Positions 8,821 to 17,172 of a stretch of 64,000 nt of DNA are shown in pieces. This DNA comes from an uncultured Acetatifactor sp. (lineage in GTDB: Bacteria; Bacillota; Clostridia; Lachnospirales; Lachnospiraceae). Numbering within the stretch: position 1 is the first letter of the stretch; the number at the start of each line of letters is the position of its first letter. The notes below the pieces were generated by a model, which saw only the letters and a list, made by a program, of their open reading frames with translations, did not search any database and was not told the origin of the DNA. Made by a program: the position numbers and the translations under genes. The stretch lies in assembly GCA_910586835.1 (NCBI GenBank), contig CAJUJU010000003.1, positions 25,820-89,819 on the forward strand, in the 5' to 3' direction.

Positions 8821-9684
8821 ATGTTAGTTTCTGCAACAGAAATGCTCAAAAAGGCAAAGGCAGGTCATTATGCAGTCGGCCAGTTCAACATCAATAACCT
8901 TGAGTGGACGAAAGCGATTCTTCTGACCGCAAAGGAGAACAGATCTCCCGTTATCCTTGGAGTTTCCGAGGGCGCCGGCAAGTATATGGGCGGATATCAT
9001 GCGGTAGTGGGCATGGTAAACGGTCTGCTCAAGGATCTTGATATCGACGTACCTGTGGCGCTTCATCTGGATCACGGTTCCTTTGATGGGTGCTATAAGT
9101 GTATCGAGGCAGGCTTCTCTTCCATTATGTTTGACGGTTCTCATTATCCCATCAACGAGAATATCGAAAAGACTACGGAGCTGGTAAAGGCTGCACACGG
9201 CAAGGGAATTTCCATTGAGGCAGAGGTAGGCTCCATCGGCGGCGAGGAAGACGGCGTAGTGGGCATGGGCGAGTGTGCGGATCCCAACGAGTGCAAGCAG
9301 ATCGCGGATCTGGGTGTTGATTTCCTGGCTGCAGGCATCGGCAATATCCACGGAAAATATCCTGCCAACTGGAAGGGACTGAGCTTTGAGACATTGGATG
9401 CCGTACAGCAGAAGACAGGTGATCTTCCCCTGGTTCTCCACGGCGGTACGGGTATTCCCGCAGACATGATCAAGAAGGCAATCACCCTGGGCGTTGCAAA
9501 GATCAACGTGAACACGGAGTGCCAGCTTTCCTTTGCAGACGCTACCCGCAAGTACATCGAGGCCGGCAAGGATCTGGAGGGCAAGGGCTTTGATCCCCGT
9601 AAGCTTCTGGCTCCCGGCTTTGAGGCGATCAAGGCTACCGTGAAAGAGAAGATGGAACTGTTCGGCTCTGTAGGACAGGCGTAA
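8821..9684 (+). CDS. fba: Class II fructose-1,6-bisphosphate aldolase
   Basis: A zinc-dependent aldolase of glycolysis and gluconeogenesis, 287 residues. The first zinc region is ALHLDHGSFDGCYKCIEAGF, followed by SIEAEVGSIGGEEDGV with catalytic acidic residues. The second zinc/phosphate region has GNIHGKYPANWKG, LVLHGGTGIP and KINVNTECQ. AACGGAGGTAGGTAAC precedes the ATG. The gene stands alone between a weak promoter and a strong terminator, typical for a highly expressed glycolytic gene. The related tagatose-bisphosphate or sulfofructose aldolases are alternatives, but the sequence fits the FbaA/CbbA group best. Confidence 0.93.
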   Translation: MLVSATEMLKKAKAGHYAVGQFNINNLEWTKAILLTAKENRSPVILGVSEGAGKYMGGYHAVVGMVNGLLKDLDIDVPVALHLDHGSFDGCYKCIEAGFSSIMFDGSHYPINENIEKTTELVKAAHGKGISIEAEVGSIGGEEDGVVGMGECADPNECKQIADLGVDFLAAGIGNIHGKYPANWKGLSFETLDAVQQKTGDLPLVLHGGTGIPADMIKKAITLGVAKINVNTECQLSFADATRKYIEAGKDLEGKGFDPRKLLAPGFEAIKATVKEKMELFGSVGQA

Positions 9685-9759
9685 AAAGCCAACAAAGTTT
9701 GCTGGCGGGATTTGCCGGCTGCTTTGAACTGAGACATATTTTCCTGTAAAATGAAATGG

Positions 9760-9804
9760 GCTGTGAAAAACGGACAAATAAGATTCGTTTTTCACAGCTT
9801 TTTT
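9760..9804 (+). terminator. Rho-independent terminator of fba
   Basis: A perfect 13-bp inverted repeat (9760-9772 with 9786-9798) encloses a 13-base loop and is followed by six T at 9799-9804. It lies inside the in-frame extension upstream of the fucosidase gene, which argues that this extension is not coding. Confidence 0.88.
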
Positions 9805-9819
9805 GGTTTGGACACGGTG

Positions 9820-9881
9820 CAAGATAATTTATCTGTTCTGCAAGATAATCTATTTGCCGGCATATTTGCACATGGTAAAAT
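9820..9881 (+). promoter_or_regulatory. Two 16-bp direct repeats 21 bp apart overlapping a candidate promoter of the GH95 gene
   Basis: CAAGATAATTTATCTG (9820-9835) and CAAGATAATCTATTTG (9841-9856) match at 14 of 16 positions and are offset by exactly 21 bp, two helical turns. A TTGCCG at 9854-9859, 16-bp spacer and TAAAAT at 9876-9881 form a plausible promoter whose -35 overlaps the second repeat. Direct repeats about 21 bp apart beside a -35 are typical of AraC-family activator sites. The rest of the gap between fba and the GH95 gene holds only the terminator and the GH95 ribosome site. Confidence 0.55.
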
Positions 9882-9987
9882 GAGCTTAATCAGGGCAGAA
9901 AAGGGTGGAATGACTGTCAAAGCCATGATTGGGGGCGCCGTCTTTGGGCGTCCCGGAGAGATTACACCGTCCGAGGAGGAAAACAGT

Positions 9988-12462
9988 ATGACAGAATTGC
10001 ATTGCGGAGAAGAGAAAAGGACAGACGGGTATCACGAAGGAACGTGGTATGAACAGCCTGCCGGGGAGTGGGAAGAGGCGCTTCCTGTTGGAAACGGCAG
10101 GCTTGGGGCAATGGTATACGGAGGAATTGCCACAGAGCGGATTCAGGTGAACGAAGAAAGTATCTGGTATGGCGGGAAAACGGATCGTATCAATCCTGAC
10201 TTCCGGGAGAATCTGCCGAAAATCAGAAGCCTTCTGGATCAGGGAAGGATTTCCGAGGCGGAAAAGCTGATGGATAAAGCCATGTCCGGCTGCCCGGACA
10301 GTATGCATCCCTATCAGACGTTGGGGGAGATTAAGATTGATTTTCAGGGTATAGATCAGAAAAAGGCCGCAGGCTACAGACGCACTCTGGATCTGAACAG
10401 GGCGGTGGCGGCCACGGAATTTCGGGTGGGAGACACGGTCTATCGGAGGGAGGTTTTTGCCTCGGCTCCCGCGGACTGTATTGTGATGCGTTTTACTGCA
10501 GAAGGGCCGGGTACAGTGGACTTTACCGTGAGGATGCGCCGGGGAAAGTTTTTTGACGGAGCAGGGAGATGCGGGGATGACAGCATTGTATTGTTCGGCA
10601 ATCTGGGAAAAGGCGGCTGTGAATTTTCCATGGCGCTGCAGGCAAGAGCGGTCGGAGGGGGAAAGATCTCTGCGATGGGAGAGTGCCTGGAAAGCGCTGG
10701 CGCAAAGGAAGTGATTCTCTGCTTTACGGCGGATACCACCTGGCATTATACAAAGAAGGAGCTGGATGCCAGGATCAGCTGGTATGTGTCGGAGGGAGGC
10801 TCCGGAGCGGGGGGACTGTACCCCGGAGAGAGCCAGTTCCTGAGCCTTGCGGGCAGAGCCGACAGTTCGGAATATGAGCGCCAGGAGTATTTCTGCAGGG
10901 CAGCGCTGCAAAGCATGTTGTATCTGGGGATTCGGGGTCGGCTGGAAAAAGCTCTGTGTATGAGCTATGAGGAGCTGCTGGAGGAGCACATTGCCGACTA
11001 TGGTGCTCTCTATCACCGCTTTTCCTTTGTGCTGGACGGGGCGGAGGCTTTTGATGTGTTGCCTACGGACAGACGGCTGGAGCAGGCCAGGGAAGGCAGG
11101 GCCGATGTGGGGCTGAGTAAGCTGCTCTTTGATTTCGGAAGATATCTGACCATCGCGTGCAGCAGGGAGGGCGGGCTGCCTTCCACCCTGCAGGGCATCT
11201 GGAACAAGGACTTTACGCCGCCCTGGGACAGTAAATTCACCATTAATATTAATACAGAGATGAATTACTGGCATGTGGAGAGCTGCAACCTGTCCGAGTG
11301 TCATCTGCCGCTCTTTGACCTTCTGGAGAGGGTGCGCAGTACAGGCAGGCGCACAGCCAGGGAAATGTATGGCTGCAGGGGATTTGTGGCGCATCACAAC
11401 ACGGATATTCACGGGGATTCCGCGCCCCAGGATATCTGGTATCCAGGCTCCTACTGGACCATGGGGGCGGCGTGGCTGAGCACACATCTTTGGGTGCATT
11501 ATCAATATACACGGGACCGGGCTTTTCTGGAAAAGGCATTTCCGGTTCTGGCAGAGGCCTCCCTGTTTTTTGTGGACTTTCTGATCGAGCGGAACGGATA
11601 TCTGGTTACAAGTCCTTCTGTCTCGCCGGAAAATACCTACATACTGCCCAACGGACAATCCGGCTGTTGCTGCATTGGCGCCACGATGGATAACCAGATT
11701 TTGAGACATCTCTTTACCTGTTGCCTTGGGGCATGGACGGAGCTGGACGAAAAGGCGCCGGAGGGATGTAGAATCGACGGTGTGGAGGATATTCCCGGTC
11801 TGATGAGACAGGTTGAAGAATGCCGGAGCAGACTGATGCCTACCCGGATCAGCGACAGCGGCAGGATTATGGAATGGCCGGAGGACTATGAAGAAGCGGC
11901 GCCTGGGCATCGGCATATTTCCCACTTGTACGGGCTGTATCCCGGCGGAGAGATTACGGTGGACGGTACGCCCGAATATGCCGCTGCGGCCAGAAAGACA
12001 TTGGAGCACAGGCTGTCCCATGGCGGCGGGCATACGGGCTGGAGCCGTGCCTGGATTATGAATCATTACGCCAGTCTCTGGGACGGCGAAGCCGCCTATG
12101 AAAACATTGAAAAAATGCTGGGACAATCCACCTATCCGAATCTGTTTGACAGGCATCCGCCTTTTCAGATAGACGGAAACTTTGGCGCATGCGCTGCCAT
12201 GAGCGGAATGCTGGCGCAGTGCAGCCAGGAGAGGGCAGTTCTGCTGCCCGCGCTTCCCGGGGCCTGGGCAAACGGCTCCGTGAGAGGGCTGCGTCTGTTG
12301 GGAAATGCGGGGATTGATATGACATGGAGAGAAGGAAAGCTTGTGAGCGCCGTCATCCGTGGGGACAGCGACTATGATATGGACGTGGTATACGGCGGGA
12401 AACGTATCCATGTAACGCTGAAGGCGGGAGAAAGCCGACAGCTGGACTTTGAAATTCAGTAG
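9988..12462 (+). CDS. Glycoside hydrolase family 95 (alpha-L-fucosidase type)
   Basis: An 824-residue enzyme. The N-terminal GH95 beta domain starts at WYEQPAGEWEEALPVGNGRL and the (alpha/alpha)6 catalytic domain follows. Residues matching the catalytic set of characterised GH95 enzymes are visible: Asn420 and Asn422 in NINTEMNYW, Glu548 in SPEN and Asp729 in QIDGNFG. HGGGHTGWSRAW is a further family hallmark. No signal peptide is seen, so it is probably cytoplasmic and would act on imported fucosylated oligosaccharides. The ATG at 9988 has GAGGAGGA at proper spacing. An open extension back to 9751 runs over the fba terminator and is unlikely to be translated. GH95 also includes alpha-L-galactosidases, so the sugar specificity is open. 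Confidence 0.9.
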   Translation: MTELHCGEEKRTDGYHEGTWYEQPAGEWEEALPVGNGRLGAMVYGGIATERIQVNEESIWYGGKTDRINPDFRENLPKIRSLLDQGRISEAEKLMDKAMSGCPDSMHPYQTLGEIKIDFQGIDQKKAAGYRRTLDLNRAVAATEFRVGDTVYRREVFASAPADCIVMRFTAEGPGTVDFTVRMRRGKFFDGAGRCGDDSIVLFGNLGKGGCEFSMALQARAVGGGKISAMGECLESAGAKEVILCFTADTTWHYTKKELDARISWYVSEGGSGAGGLYPGESQFLSLAGRADSSEYERQEYFCRAALQSMLYLGIRGRLEKALCMSYEELLEEHIADYGALYHRFSFVLDGAEAFDVLPTDRRLEQAREGRADVGLSKLLFDFGRYLTIACSREGGLPSTLQGIWNKDFTPPWDSKFTININTEMNYWHVESCNLSECHLPLFDLLERVRSTGRRTAREMYGCRGFVAHHNTDIHGDSAPQDIWYPGSYWTMGAAWLSTHLWVHYQYTRDRAFLEKAFPVLAEASLFFVDFLIERNGYLVTSPSVSPENTYILPNGQSGCCCIGATMDNQILRHLFTCCLGAWTELDEKAPEGCRIDGVEDIPGLMRQVEECRSRLMPTRISDSGRIMEWPEDYEEAAPGHRHISHLYGLYPGGEITVDGTPEYAAAARKTLEHRLSHGGGHTGWSRAWIMNHYASLWDGEAAYENIEKMLGQSTYPNLFDRHPPFQIDGNFGACAAMSGMLAQCSQERAVLLPALPGAWANGSVRGLRLLGNAGIDMTWREGKLVSAVIRGDSDYDMDVVYGGKRIHVTLKAGESRQLDFEIQ

Positions 12463-12490
12463 TTGGAAAAATAGCCCCTGAAAAGGGAGG

Positions 12491-12522
12491 ATGCCAGGGA
12501 ACCGGGTTCCCTGGCATTTATT
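12491..12522 (+). terminator. Rho-independent terminator of the GH95 gene
   Basis: A perfect 12-bp inverted repeat (12491-12502 with 12506-12517) with loop CGG is followed by the T-rich TTATT. It lies just after the GH95 stop. Confidence 0.8.
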
Positions 12523-12719
12523 ATGAAAAAGTTATTTAGTAAACAATTAACTGTGATTGGCTTTGTTTTTTTGTAGTGGTTTATCTTATGGTCTTAGTAT
12601 AGGGCAAGAAAATGTCTAAAGAATGAGTATAAATTGAAAATTACTTGAATTAATTGTAAACGAAATATGAACACCTGGAAAGGTTCCTCTTTTTCATAAA
12701 TCCCTTGTCGTTTTTCAAA
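12523..12719. other. AT-rich gap of about 200 bp with a 17-codon reading frame
   Basis: This gap is much richer in A+T than its neighbours. It starts with an ATG frame coding MKKLFSKQLTVIGFVFL and then a stop (12523-12576), which looks like the charged start and hydrophobic core of a signal peptide. No ribosome site precedes it because the GH95 terminator is immediately upstream. It could be a gene remnant or chance. Nothing else was recognised in the gap. Confidence 0.3.
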
Positions 12720-13247
12720 TTATTCGGGTAACTTCTCCGGCTCCGGATAAGTTTCTCCAAAGGTTTCCACAGTGACAGTGGAGATTACCTGAGGCTCTAT
12801 GGGACGGTCTCTCCAGTCGGTCTTTGTCTCGGCAATTTTGTTTACGGTTTCCATTCCTTCGATCACTTTGCCAAAGGCAGCGTAGCCGCCGTCCAGATGG
12901 GGGCTTGTCTTGTGCATGATGAAGAACTGGCTGCCGGCGGAATCGGGATGCTGCGCCCGCGCCATGGACAGGACGCCCTCCGTGTGTTTCAGGGGATTTT
13001 CAAATCCGTTTTGTGCAAACTCGCCCTTGATGCTGTAGCCGGGTCCGCCCATGCCTGTTCCGTCCGGGCAGCCGCCCTGAATCATAAATCCGTTGATGAC
13101 CCGGTGGAAAATCAGGTCATCGTAAAATTTTTTATTGATCAGGCTGATAAAATTGCGGACGGAAATGGGAGCGATCTCCGGGTAAAGCTCCGCCTTGATG
13201 ACGTTGCCGTCAGACATTGTAATGGTAACAACAGGATTTTGTGCCAT
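12720..13247 (-). CDS. Cyclophilin-type peptidyl-prolyl cis-trans isomerase
   Basis: A 175-residue single-domain cyclophilin that catalyses cis-trans isomerisation of X-Pro bonds. Active-site segments are clear: FHRVINGFMIQGGCPDGTG with the catalytic Arg, GSQFFIM, and the HLDGGYAAFGKVIEGM segment. It starts near MAQNPVVTITMSDGNVIKAE with no signal peptide or lipobox, so it should be cytoplasmic. It is transcribed divergently from the acetyltransferase gene at 13334, and the two appear to share a promoter region. Several clostridial genomes carry such a stand-alone PPIase, usually called PpiB. Confidence 0.92.
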   Translation of the reverse strand: MAQNPVVTITMSDGNVIKAELYPEIAPISVRNFISLINKKFYDDLIFHRVINGFMIQGGCPDGTGMGGPGYSIKGEFAQNGFENPLKHTEGVLSMARAQHPDSAGSQFFIMHKTSPHLDGGYAAFGKVIEGMETVNKIAETKTDWRDRPIEPQVISTVTVETFGETYPEPEKLPE

Positions 13248-13252
13248 AATAA

Positions 13253-13280
13253 TTGTCCTTTCCTGAAAAAGTATTATAAT
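13253..13280 (+). promoter_or_regulatory. Candidate divergent promoter between the PPIase and GNAT genes
   Basis: On the plus strand TTGTCC (13253-13258), a 16-bp spacer and TATAAT (13275-13280) face the GNAT gene. The surrounding TATTATAATA is a palindrome, so a TATAAT also reads on the minus strand (13273-13278) toward the PPIase gene, though its -35 is weak. Confidence 0.5.
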
Positions 13281-13333
13281 ATGAATGATTGTACCTTAAA
13301 ACAGGCAGAACGTAAAGAGGGAAGTGAAAAACT

Positions 13334-14110
13334 GTGAGCTATTTGAGACAGTACGAGGTGAATACGGAGAAGACAAGGGGAACCGTGTATGTGACGGACG
13401 ATGCGGACATGGCGGCAAAGCTGCGAAGCCGGGGGGAGGCGGTGCTGATCTATTTCCATGACGGAAATGAAGGGCAGAACTTTGAGGATTTTACCTTTGG
13501 CGTGGAGGATCCGGAGGGGCTGGAAGAGGATTATCTGGAGAGAGTATACCGCAGGCTGAAGGGGCTGCCATGGGACGTGCTGGATACGGCCAGGTGTCTG
13601 ATCCGGGAGACCACACCGGAGGACGTGGAAGCCTTTTTTGAGATTTACAGCGAGCCGGCCATTACGGAGTTCATGGAGGGCCTGTACCCGGATCGGGAAC
13701 AGGAGAGGGAATATATCAGGCAATATATTGAAAAGATATATACTTTCTATGAATTTGGTGTGTGGACCGTTGTGGAAAGAGAGAGCGGGGCGGTTATCGG
13801 GAGAGCCGGGTTTTCCTATCGGGAAGGCTATAACGAGCCGGAACTGGGCTTTATCATAGGCGTGCCCTGGCAGCACAGAGGCTACGCGGAGGAAGTGTGC
13901 AGGGGAATACTGGCTTACGGATGGGAGAAGCTGGAGTTTGAGAAGGTGCAGGTACTGGTGGAGGTAGAGAACGTTGCCTCTTTGAAACTCTGCGATAAGC
14001 TGGGCTTTCATGCGGTGGAGGAGCTTGCCATGGGGGAGAGGCAGTACTTCCGGCTGGTGCTGGAGAAACCGGGCGGGACAGAGTCTGCAGCCTGCACTGC
14101 TGCGGAATGA
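13334..14110 (+). CDS. GNAT-family N-acetyltransferase (RimJ/RimL-like) with N-terminal extension
   Basis: The protein has 258 residues and a GTG start supported by AAAGAGGGAAG upstream. From about residue 95 it is a GNAT domain of the RimJ/RimL type: CLIRETTPEDVEAFFEIYS, then the acetyl-CoA loop region FIIGVPWQHRGYAEEVCRGI and the C-terminal VENVASLKLCDKLGFHAVEE. The first 90 residues (VNTEKTRGTVYVTDDADMAA, then FHDGNEGQNFEDFTFGVED) are an extra module that I do not recognise. The substrate is unknown and could be a protein N-terminus, a small amine or an antibiotic. Neighbouring genes do not help. Confidence 0.78.
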   Translation: MSYLRQYEVNTEKTRGTVYVTDDADMAAKLRSRGEAVLIYFHDGNEGQNFEDFTFGVEDPEGLEEDYLERVYRRLKGLPWDVLDTARCLIRETTPEDVEAFFEIYSEPAITEFMEGLYPDREQEREYIRQYIEKIYTFYEFGVWTVVERESGAVIGRAGFSYREGYNEPELGFIIGVPWQHRGYAEEVCRGILAYGWEKLEFEKVQVLVEVENVASLKLCDKLGFHAVEELAMGERQYFRLVLEKPGGTESAACTAAE

Positions 14111-14280
14111 CAAGATAACCCATGGCGGCTCTTCCGGACAGCAAGATAAACCATTGCAGGAGCCGGTGGGAAATATGATATACTATGCTTGTTCCGGCAA
14201 GTAAAAATGTTTGGTATATTGGTAAATAGAATATGGGAGCGTGTCTGTAAATTCAAATGTGCTCCGGAGGAAGCGGGAAG

Positions 14281-15954
14281 ATGGAAAAGCAGGAAGCGGA
14301 ACTAACAGGGGGAAACCCGGAAGCGGAGAGAGCAGAAGAACCGGAAAGAAGGGAAGAACCGGAAAGAAGGGAAGAACCGGAGAGAACGGGAGAAGCGGAG
14401 AGAGCAGAAGAACCGGAGAGAACGGGAGAAGCGGAGAGAGCGGAAGAACCGGAAAGAAGGGAAGAACCGGAAAGAAGGGAAGAACCGGAGAGAGCGGGAG
14501 AACCGGAGAGAACGGGAGAACCGGAGAGAGCGGGAGAACCGGGGAGAACAGCGGAAGCGTCAGAACGGAAGACAGAGGTGCGGGACAGAGTGCAGGAGAA
14601 TACAGGGAACGGAATCACGGAGGGAGTCATCTGGAAACAGCTGCTCCTGTTCTTCTTTCCCATTTTGTTCGGTACCTTTTTTCAGCAGCTTTACAACGCG
14701 GTAGATGCGGTGATCGTGGGGCAGTTTGTGGGCAAGGAGGCGCTGTCGGCAGTGGGCGGCGGCACCGGCACGGTGATCAATCTGCTGGTGGGATTTTTTA
14801 TCGGATTGGCCAGCGGGGCTACGGTGGTCATTTCTCAGTATTATGGTGCCGGAAGAGGCGAGATGGTGAGCTACGCGGTACATACGGCCATTGCCTTCAG
14901 TCTGGTGGGCGGACTGGTCATGATGGCGGTGGGGATTCCCCTTGCACCCACGGTTCTGAAGGCCATGAACACGCCGGCGGATGTGCTGCAGCCGTCGATT
15001 CTGTACATCAGAATCTATTTTGCGGGCATAATCGGGAACCTGATCTATAATATAGGCTCCGGAATCCTGCGGGCTGTGGGAGACTCCAGAAGGCCCCTTT
15101 ATTTTCTGATTGTTGGGTGTCTGTCAAACATTCTTTTGGATCTTCTGTTTGTCGTGGGGTTCCGGATGGGGGTGGCCGGGGCGGCTCTCGCCACCATATG
15201 CTCCCAGCTGATCAGCGCCGTGCTGGTGGTTCTGGTGCTGATGCGGACCGGGGATGTGCACCGGCTGGAGCTGCGCAGGATCGGCTTTGACGGCAGGATG
15301 TTCGGGCGCATTATCCGGATCGGATTTCCGGCGGGGCTTCAGTCGGTGATGTACAGTCTTTCCAATATCATCATCCAGGCAGCCATCAACGGAGAGGGCA
15401 CGGATACCGTTGCGGCATGGACGGTGTACGGAAAGCTGGATATCGTGTTCTGGATGTGTATCAGCGCGTTCGGGATTTCCGTCACAACCTTTGTGGGACA
15501 GAATTACGGTGCAAACAAGCTGAAGCGTGTCCGCAGGGGAATCCGTACCTGCCTGGGAATGAGTCTTGTCTCTACCGTGGTGATCTCCGCGCTTCTTTAC
15601 TTTGGCTGCGGCGAAATTTACCATATTTTTACCACGGACGGAGAGGTACTGAGGATCGGGGTACAGATGACAAGATTCCTGGTGCCCACCTATGTGACCT
15701 ATATCTGCATTGAGATTTTGTCCGGAGCGCTGAGAGGAGCGGGAGATGTATGGATACCGACACTGATCTGCCTTACAGGGGTCTGTGCCATCCGGGTGGT
15801 CTGGATTATGGCGGCAGTGCCCATAAGGCCGGGGATCAATACCATTATCTTCAGCTATCCGCTGACCTGGGTGGTGACTACCATACTGTTTGTGATTTAT
15901 TACTGCTTCTTCAGCAAGGTCAGTATACGCAGGGTCAGGCGGGACGGGGAATGA
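14281..15954 (+). CDS. MATE-family efflux transporter with repetitive acidic/basic N-terminal tail
   Basis: The core is a MATE antiporter with about twelve membrane helices. It begins at GVIWKQLLLFFFPILFGTFF and continues QQLYNAVDAVIVGQFVGKEA, a MatE hallmark, with the second half starting near RIGFPAGLQSVMYSLSNIII. MATE proteins export cationic drugs or metabolites using Na+ or H+ gradients. The first 115 or so residues are unusual: residues 14-91 consist of 13 hexapeptides of the type EPERRE, EPERTG or EAERAE. The tail should be cytoplasmic. CTCCGGAGGAAGCGGGAAG precedes the ATG at 14281. Without the tail the length is normal for the family. The substrate is unknown. Confidence 0.87.
   Translation: MEKQEAELTGGNPEAERAEEPERREEPERREEPERTGEAERAEEPERTGEAERAEEPERREEPERREEPERAGEPERTGEPERAGEPGRTAEASERKTEVRDRVQENTGNGITEGVIWKQLLLFFFPILFGTFFQQLYNAVDAVIVGQFVGKEALSAVGGGTGTVINLLVGFFIGLASGATVVISQYYGAGRGEMVSYAVHTAIAFSLVGGLVMMAVGIPLAPTVLKAMNTPADVLQPSILYIRIYFAGIIGNLIYNIGSGILRAVGDSRRPLYFLIVGCLSNILLDLLFVVGFRMGVAGAALATICSQLISAVLVVLVLMRTGDVHRLELRRIGFDGRMFGRIIRIGFPAGLQSVMYSLSNIIIQAAINGEGTDTVAAWTVYGKLDIVFWMCISAFGISVTTFVGQNYGANKLKRVRRGIRTCLGMSLVSTVVISALLYFGCGEIYHIFTTDGEVLRIGVQMTRFLVPTYVTYICIEILSGALRGAGDVWIPTLICLTGVCAIRVVWIMAAVPIRPGINTIIFSYPLTWVVTTILFVIYYCFFSKVSIRRVRRDGE
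14320..14553 (+). repeat. 18-bp tandem repeat (13 imperfect copies) in the MATE gene
   Basis: Units resembling GAACCGGAAAGAAGGGAA repeat with an exact 18-bp period and keep the reading frame. The strand is almost pure purine plus CCGG, and all three plus-strand frames and one minus-strand frame stay open through it. Variant types alternate (ERRE, ERTG, EAERAE, ERAG), which suggests expansion by slippage or unequal recombination. Confidence 0.9.
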
Positions 15955-16013
15955 GAAGAGCGGCCGGCTGACAGGCCAGGGCGGATCTAATAATAGGAAA
16001 AGGAGGATACAGC

Positions 16014-17003
16014 ATGTATCAGGCAGATGAAAAGAGGTATGACAGGATGAAATACAACCGGTGCGGAGCCAGCGGACTGCTTCTCCCGGCAGTTTCTCTG
16101 GGGCTTTGGCACAACTTTGGCTCCAACGGCAACTTTGACACCATGGAGGCAATGTGCCATACCGCCTTTGATCACGGAATCACCCATTTTGACCTGGCCA
16201 ATAATTACGGCCCTGTGTCCGGTGCGGCGGAAGAAAATTTCGGACGTATTCTGGAAAAGGGACTGGGGGTATACCGGGACGAGATTATCGTTTCCACAAA
16301 GGCAGGCTATGGTATGTGGCCGGGGCCTTACGGGGACTGGGGAAGCAAGAAGTATCTGGTGGCAAGTCTGGATCAGAGCCTGGGGAGAATGGGACTGGAT
16401 TATGTGGATATCTTTTATCATCACAGACCGGACCCGGAGACGCCGCTGGAGGAAACGGCACGGGCGCTTGACGGTATTGTCAGGAGCGGAAAGGCTCTTT
16501 ATGTGGGAATTTCCAACTATAACCGGGAGCAGACCCAGGCCATAGCGGCGCTGTTTCGGGAGATGGGAACGCCGTTTATCATTAATCAGCGGCAGTATTC
16601 CATCTTTGACAGAACCATTGAGAGAGACGGCCTGAAGGATTACGCCGCCGCTCACGGCATCGGGGTCATCACCTTCTGTCCGCTGGCCCAGGGGCTTCTG
16701 ACAGACCGCTACCTCCACGGGATTCCGGAGGACAGCCGTGTGCGTACAGACGGTCGTTTCCTGAATGAAAATGCCATCACAGAGGAAAAGCTGAAGAAGA
16801 TCAAGGCCCTGAACGAGTTGGCTGCAGACAGGGGGCAGACGCTGGCGCAGATGGCGCTGTCCTGGATTCTGCGGGACGGCGATATCACCAGCGTGCTGAT
16901 CGGAGCCTCCAGACCGGCGCAGATTCTGGATAACATCGGGATGCTGGGAAAACCGGAGTTCAGCCGGGAGGAGAGAGAGAAGATCGACGAGATCGTGTCC
17001 TGA
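16014..17003 (+). CDS. Aldo/keto reductase, YghZ/Gpr-like
   Basis: A 329-residue NADPH-dependent aldo-keto reductase. The catalytic tetrad is visible: Asp and Tyr in FDLANNYG, Lys in VSTKAGYGMWPGPYGDWGS and His in FYHHRPDP. NADPH contacts include GISNYN and LIGASRPAQILDNIG. The GYGMWPGPYG signature is characteristic of the YghZ group, which reduces L-glyceraldehyde-3-phosphate and methylglyoxal. AAAAGGAGGATACAGC precedes the ATG. A related Kv-beta/YhdN assignment is possible, but the signature favours YghZ. Confidence 0.88.
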   Translation: MYQADEKRYDRMKYNRCGASGLLLPAVSLGLWHNFGSNGNFDTMEAMCHTAFDHGITHFDLANNYGPVSGAAEENFGRILEKGLGVYRDEIIVSTKAGYGMWPGPYGDWGSKKYLVASLDQSLGRMGLDYVDIFYHHRPDPETPLEETARALDGIVRSGKALYVGISNYNREQTQAIAALFREMGTPFIINQRQYSIFDRTIERDGLKDYAAAHGIGVITFCPLAQGLLTDRYLHGIPEDSRVRTDGRFLNENAITEEKLKKIKALNELAADRGQTLAQMALSWILRDGDITSVLIGASRPAQILDNIGMLGKPEFSREEREKIDEIVS

Positions 17004-17057
17004 TGAGAAAGAAGTTTCACCTTGTAATGCGGCATGGCACAACCCGACAGACAATGA

Positions 17058-17090
17058 CAGGAGCAGGGAAGATAATCTTCCCTGCTCCTG
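17058..17090. terminator. Long hairpin between convergent aldo-keto reductase and hflC genes
   Basis: A perfect 14-bp inverted repeat (17058-17071 with 17077-17090) has the loop ATAAT. No T-run follows on either strand, so it may end transcription from both sides weakly or protect mRNA 3' ends. Confidence 0.6.
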
Positions 17091-17172
17091 CTGTGTGGAT
17101 CTTTGGCGGTGCATGCTCCACCTATAAGGAGCCGTTTTGTCCGGAAGGAAACATTTCGAACCGGCAAAGGGG

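Noticed and set aside
9751..9987. In-frame N-terminal extension of the GH95 gene
   Set aside because: It spans the fba terminator and the direct repeats, has no homology to GH95, and a good ribosome site lies before 9988.
9886..12411. Very long minus-strand open frame of 841 codons
   Set aside because: It lies fully antisense to the GH95 gene, and its translation shows no domain. It is an effect of base bias at codon position.
14320..14553. CRISPR-like array
   Set aside because: The units have no spacers and keep the reading frame of a transporter, so this is a coding tandem repeat.
14241..15050. Arg/Gly-rich second frame over the MATE gene
   Set aside because: It is the 18-bp repeat read in another frame, and it ends within the MATE coding region.
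17058..17090. Insertion-sequence terminal repeat
   Set aside because: It is a single hairpin between two convergent genes with no transposase nearby.
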